Source of the DNA: a virus | Reading direction: 5' to 3' (one strand) | DNA length: 24,709 bases | Virus record (IMG/VR): IMGVR_UViG_3300025543_000200 | Span: 1-24,709 of that record | In this document: positions 22,201 through 24,709 of the stretch, in pieces | How positions within the stretch are numbered: position 1 is the stretch's first letter | Layout: the number at the start of each line of letters is the position of its first letter | Notes under the pieces: model-generated | What the model was told of the DNA's origin: nothing | The model's database searches: none | What the model saw: only the letters and a program-made list of their open reading frames with translations | Made by a program: the position numbers and the translations under genes

Positions 22201-22930
22201 CTTGGTAGACTGGATGAAAGAAAACAAGGTCATGAACGAGGCCGAGCTTTCTAACTTAAAAACTTATTTATCTGAAATGGTTCGTTTTGAAGCGTCAGAG
22301 AAAGCAGGTGACATTGGAGAGCTTGTTGATCGGGCTGGTCCTTTGTTTGATTTCTACTTAGGAATTACTGGATCGGCGCTCGGTACTCGCGCACAACGGC
22401 TTGTGACCGGCGGTCAAAGTGGACCCGGCGCTCTTATCGCAGCGGGTCAAGGTGCCGAAACAATGCGTCGTATATTTAACGACATTCCTGCGGCCCTGCA
22501 AACTGACGTTATGTCCGAGCTTATGGCTAACCCGACGCTTCTCGCCGCAATGATGAGAAAACCTCGGGGGGATGCGGAACGTATACGTGTGGCCGAGCGG
22601 ATCGGCGGCATGTTAAAAGACTTAGGTTTCTCTCCAATACGTCGGGCAGGTCCCGCCGTTCCACGTGAGATAGACGACGAAATAGAAAAAGAAACAATAC
22701 CCTTACCCCCCTCAGACCAACAAGGGTCCTTGAATACCGTGCCGGTGGGTCCTCCCACCCAAACCGGCCCGGTTACTCAGCCTAGTCCTGTACAACAGGC
22801 CGCTGCGCCACCCCCCGTGGCACCTGTACAATCCTCCGGACCCGTTGACAGGACTAGGTACGCCGCTTTATTCCCCAATGATTCGGCAACACAATTAATG
22901 AAAAGTGGTATCGGAAGTTTAGGAGCGTAA
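19238..22930 (+). CDS. Very large putative internal virion/ejection protein (1230 aa)
   Basis: TAATG coupling sets the start. Residues 1-110 contain FDAYVAGFSGEGKDP and IAEMLAEEVLGSG. Residues 105-165 and 185-305 are Gly-rich and hydrophobic (GVFVLGSGVVGSLFGYKGGELL; VLGWLPFPFMIS; FLVGETVAGAGQVGGAGF), possible membrane-associated hairpins. The rest is mostly helical, with several Ala/Glu/Lys stretches. Around 1150-1205 there is a Pro/Gln linker (VGPPTQTGPVTQPSPVQQAAAPPP), followed by a conserved-looking end, RYAALFPNDSATQLMKSG, that I recall from other marine phage large proteins. By size and place it would be the counterpart of T7 gp15/gp16, but no lytic domain is present here; that domain is in the next gene. 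Function inferred. Confidence 0.75.
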   Translation: MEPEVVTADSNPPNRKPVVFDKPQFDAYVAGFSGEGKDPSKVIAEMLAEEVLGSGSYQGLISGQSTLFDTFPGLKDKAPAERGLTNDQIINLLAVDTEGNPIEAGTFLQGFEREIAPAATSLGGFGAGVKYGSKAPIPHPLAKGVFVLGSGVVGSLFGYKGGELLTDELIGPESPMLPSQTAAYESGKTAAGVLGWLPFPFMISKNVGVGTAEFIKNLAEKGITPSRSTRLLQGAQNLLSKTGTTARAAPIPFLVGETVAGAGQVGGAGFSETYFQGNPLARIFFEGVGGVGTTLVTSPMVPVVNNYDKILPALRRVKQTYEQGGASAVLSPLKAKRQQKAVERIVDILEAEGEDLEAVIARLAGDDLGELLIGEDGKPIPLTAGAKGGSPALLAIEASLEQLGGGLSAERTAGSKASIKALRNVILAMAQTGDQDAIQTAADLAEGVFSAQLNERMAFATDNVMSAFSQVSGDGTSNIQLSEKLFDIITNQLGQARSKEKVLWSAVPDIDLTSFTNAAGETTNTPSFITAWNRLRGVSPELQEKLADDMPLLQAFVVRKTDELGLSGPPPVPAELRTAQKRATEAVNKLAGTTYENRVSSIVDTMTGEGATQQEILTRLRQEASSSRGRMSTPRTRQLADALDKTADLMVMQGNQPAADGSGAVTAPLTTKELTELRGIALNYARRFASGENPDYNSARIANEMAGAMLDDLGGASLGPAADNYRFQYDTARAYSRALNDTFTRAFAGEATKTKGSGAASMGPELLARRILQGGNDPTYLRLEQINDIGMFAVEEGLADAETTVGTLRGVTEQILRNARSEAFDPNTGQVNPDALAKWVAKNSDVLDQFPALKFDLQNAESANVLLKETSVINQKRQAEELAQLSFYDLMNPVVSDTGRRVHGTESPTTAIARAINTKAPIKGLNRLLDVVKNAPEDMQEQAMTGLKSSILEWAATKAGGSHSGTFSPSSLYDDMFRPIKGASGRVSLVDWMKENKVMNEAELSNLKTYLSEMVRFEASEKAGDIGELVDRAGPLFDFYLGITGSALGTRAQRLVTGGQSGPGALIAAGQGAETMRRIFNDIPAALQTDVMSELMANPTLLAAMMRKPRGDAERIRVAERIGGMLKDLGFSPIRRAGPAVPREIDDEIEKETIPLPPSDQQGSLNTVPVGPPTQTGPVTQPSPVQQAAAPPPVAPVQSSGPVDRTRYAALFPNDSATQLMKSGIGSLGA
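22781..22858. repeat. 11-bp perfect inverted repeat within the Pro-rich linker coding region
   Basis: CCTAGTCCTGT at 22781-22791 is the exact reverse complement of ACAGGACTAGG at 22848-22858, separated by 56 bases. The direct repeat CCTGTACAA also occurs at 22787-22795 and 22822-22830. It lies inside coding sequence with no T-run after it, so it is not an obvious terminator. One such match is expected by chance in a window of this size. Confidence 0.6.
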
Positions 22931-22933
22931 AAT

Positions 22934-24709
22934 ATGTCAATCGTAGGATACGCGTCCCCCGAGTATGATTTTTATAAGTTTGACCGGGATATCATGGATG
23001 ATTACGATAACCGGATAAAAACATACAACTCCGCTTTGACACAGTATCAAACAGATGCGGGAGCATATCAGTCGCTTGTTGACGACTTTAACCTTAACCA
23101 AATCGAACCGTGGAACGCGCAACTTGCTAAATGGAACGAGGACCGTGAGGCGTACAACGCGGCCATCGAAGCATGGAATGCAACGGATCGGACTACGCCT
23201 TATGAGGAATGGTCCGATACAGTAGCTTCGCCGGGAGAGTTCACCTCGACGGCTCCTGTGTTCGAAGGTGGCCCGGCTCCAGTAGCTCCTGAAGACCCCG
23301 GTTTTTCAGGAGCCGACGTTGATGAGTTTGTTGAATCCGCTCAAGAACGGGCTCAACATAGAGGCATGACAAGCGCGATGGCGCAGGCTGTCTTAAATGA
23401 CTCTCGTGGAAATTACGGTAGTGGTGCAGGAGAGCAATTAATCCGCGACGGGGCCGGATCGGCCGGTTTTCAAGCTGGGGACGTTAATTTAGCCGGGAAC
23501 GCAGGTTTTAGTTCTACGGCAATGGGATATGGAGATGGTGGTATGGTTCAAAATTATGCGGAAGGTGGTATGATAGCCAACCCTTATGCAAACTCAATAG
23601 CTCCAGCTAGGCCTCAACAAGATCAGATGCAGCAACTGATGCAACAAATGGGCTCGGTTCAAGGCCCTCCCATGCAAGGCGTTGGCGGTTTATTCCAACA
23701 ACAAAACCAGTTTGGCCGTGAAATGGCTAACTTGCGGGGTTCTCCGCTACAAAATTACCAAGACTATTTGATGGGAACTTACGGTCAAAAAGCCGCACAA
23801 ACCGTTCAGGAAGCTGCGCAAAAAGATGTGGAGCATTTTGTGCAGTTGGTTGACGAAGCAGAGCGGGCTCACTTTGGAGCCGAAGAAAGCTTTGGCTTTG
23901 GCGGCGGACAAATGCACCTTGATAGCATGTCTCAATTTGAAAACAGACCAGAACCCATGATGGGTGGTAACGCCATGACACGCGCTATAGGCGAGGATGG
24001 CGGAGGCGGTATGATGGCTATGACTCAAGCCATGGGCGAGGATGGCGGAGGCGGCGTGTCTGTAGGGCAACTTGGTATGCTCCAACAATCCCCTGAGACT
24101 ACCGGACAACTAGGAAACCCCATGCAAGCCGGTCTTGGTGGGATGTTTGCACAACTTTTTAACGAAGGGGGCGTCGTAACGGCACCGGCTACCCCTGAAC
24201 AGCTTACAGCCGTAAGACAGAAAATAATGGAAGATTATGGGTTTGATCCCATGGAGTTAGCTCTTGAACAAAACGTTGATCCCGAGCTAGTTCTACGTGT
24301 TATATACCAAGAAAATAAAGGCCGTCAGGGCCCCGTTAGTGGAAAAGGCGCAATAGGCCTAATGCAGCTTATGCCCGAAACGGCAAAAGAATTGGGTGTA
24401 GACCCCAACGATCCAAAACAAAACGTAATTGGTGGGATTAAGTATCTCAAGCAACAACTACAGGACTTTGGTACGGTGCCCTTGGCCCTCGCAGCATATA
24501 ACGCGGGCCCCGGTAATGTGCGTAAATACAACGGAATACCTCCTTTTGAGGAAACCCGTGATTACGTCTCAATCATTCACGGTGCGCCTAAAGGTGAAAT
24601 ATTACCAGCCATGGGAGACTTTTTTCAACTAACGGAAAATTCAGACCCGGCTCCTAAACCTCGGGGACGGCCCGCGGGCCTCGGTCAACCGGGGTTTGCT
24701 CCTGCCGCA
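22934..24709 (+). CDS. Virion-associated lytic transglycosylase (SLT domain) with N-terminal GGxV pair, 3' truncated (>592 aa)
   Basis: AGGAG at 22921-22925 and ATG at 22934 set the start; the frame is open to the window edge. Residues 11-95 are Tyr/Trp-rich and helical (W60, W67, W81, W93). GGMV (202) and GGMI (211) form a nine-spaced GG pair, and EGGVV occurs at 411. Residues 348-377 are two copies of MT[RQ]A[IM]GEDGGGG. The lytic transglycosylase domain spans about 438-545: [17 protein letters not shown], then [16 protein letters not shown] and [20 protein letters not shown]460 is the expected catalytic acid, and GLMQ (475-478) and AYNAGPGNV (521-529) are the diagnostic motifs. The enzyme cuts peptidoglycan glycan strands; in podoviruses it acts from the virion to open the cell wall for DNA entry. 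Confidence 0.9.
   Translation, partial: MSIVGYASPEYDFYKFDRDIMDDYDNRIKTYNSALTQYQTDAGAYQSLVDDFNLNQIEPWNAQLAKWNEDREAYNAAIEAWNATDRTTPYEEWSDTVASPGEFTSTAPVFEGGPAPVAPEDPGFSGADVDEFVESAQERAQHRGMTSAMAQAVLNDSRGNYGSGAGEQLIRDGAGSAGFQAGDVNLAGNAGFSSTAMGYGDGGMVQNYAEGGMIANPYANSIAPARPQQDQMQQLMQQMGSVQGPPMQGVGGLFQQQNQFGREMANLRGSPLQNYQDYLMGTYGQKAAQTVQEAAQKDVEHFVQLVDEAERAHFGAEESFGFGGGQMHLDSMSQFENRPEPMMGGNAMTRAIGEDGGGGMMAMTQAMGEDGGGGVSVGQLGMLQQSPETTGQLGNPMQAGLGGMFAQLFNEGGVVTAPATPEQLTAVRQKIMEDYGFDPMELALEQNVDPELVLRVIYQENKGRQGPVSGKGAIGLMQLMPETAKELGVDPNDPKQNVIGGIKYLKQQLQDFGTVPLALAAYNAGPGNVRKYNGIPPFEETRDYVSIIHGAPKGEILPAMGDFFQLTENSDPAPKPRGRPAGLGQPGFAPAA
23975..24064 (+). repeat. Two tandem 45-bp units coding MT[RQ]A[IM]GEDGGGG
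   Basis: The 20-base string at 23990-24009 recurs exactly at 24035-24054, 45 bases later, within two 15-residue units of the transglycosylase protein. The units code for an acidic residue pair followed by four glycines, likely a flexible linker before the catalytic domain. Confidence 0.9.

Noticed and set aside
22744-22759. GGTGGG-TCCT-CCCACC hairpin as a terminator
   Set aside because: It is inside coding sequence, has no following T-run, and the gene continues 170 bases beyond it.

Overview
The window looks like the late (virion structural) part of the genome of a tailed phage, most likely a short-tailed (podovirus-type) phage of a marine bacterium. Every gene is on the + strand and coding density is close to 100%. 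Genes are joined by TAATG or ATGA overlaps or short gaps with Shine-Dalgarno sequences. No tRNA, integrase, terminator or metabolic gene is visible. Host and lineage are inferred: from memory, many of these proteins resemble families common in uncultured marine phages whose hosts include SAR11/SAR116-type alphaproteobacteria. The window alone does not prove this, and no search was run.

Layout. (1) 1-687: the end of an unidentified gene and two tandem paralogous small beta-rich proteins. (2) 699-2442: small, mostly very basic proteins (94, 64, 125 and 47 aa), with a single-membrane-span protein (60 aa) and an acidic 190-aa protein among them. The 47-aa protein is almost only a nine-residue repeat. 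(3) 2443-4060: two connector/adaptor-like proteins around a conserved 100-aa protein. (4) 4095-9633: a 144-aa virion-like protein, a 257-aa protein of nine 22-residue beta repeats, the 1132-aa tail fibre, and three small proteins. (5) 9647-12095: a 641-aa protein resembling the P22 gp10 tail hub/nozzle, a 98-aa protein and a small zinc-ribbon protein. (6) 12095-24709: five large proteins (612, 796, 971, 1230 and >592 aa) that look like internal/ejected virion proteins. They are rich in Ala, Gln, Gly and predicted helix. The last carries a lytic transglycosylase (SLT) domain and runs off the window.

Working model. The adaptor and hub proteins extend the portal, the fibre and repeat proteins decorate the tail for adsorption, and the 12-24.7 kb block makes the ejectosome: membrane-active helices, long helical rods and a peptidoglycan-cutting enzyme that carry DNA across the envelope.

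The most unusual signals are short sequence motifs shared between unrelated virion proteins. The first is a GG-x-V motif followed nine residues later by another GG, present in three large ejection-type proteins and iterated four times in the 47-aa protein. The second is a Trp/Gly cassette (GWGxGxWSxGxWG) in both the repeat protein and the hub protein. The third is a beta motif (ATG..G[ST]V.V) present nine times in one protein and once at the C-terminus of two others. In addition, the 796-aa protein has a helical domain in which every repeat step is 7, 11 or 18 residues.
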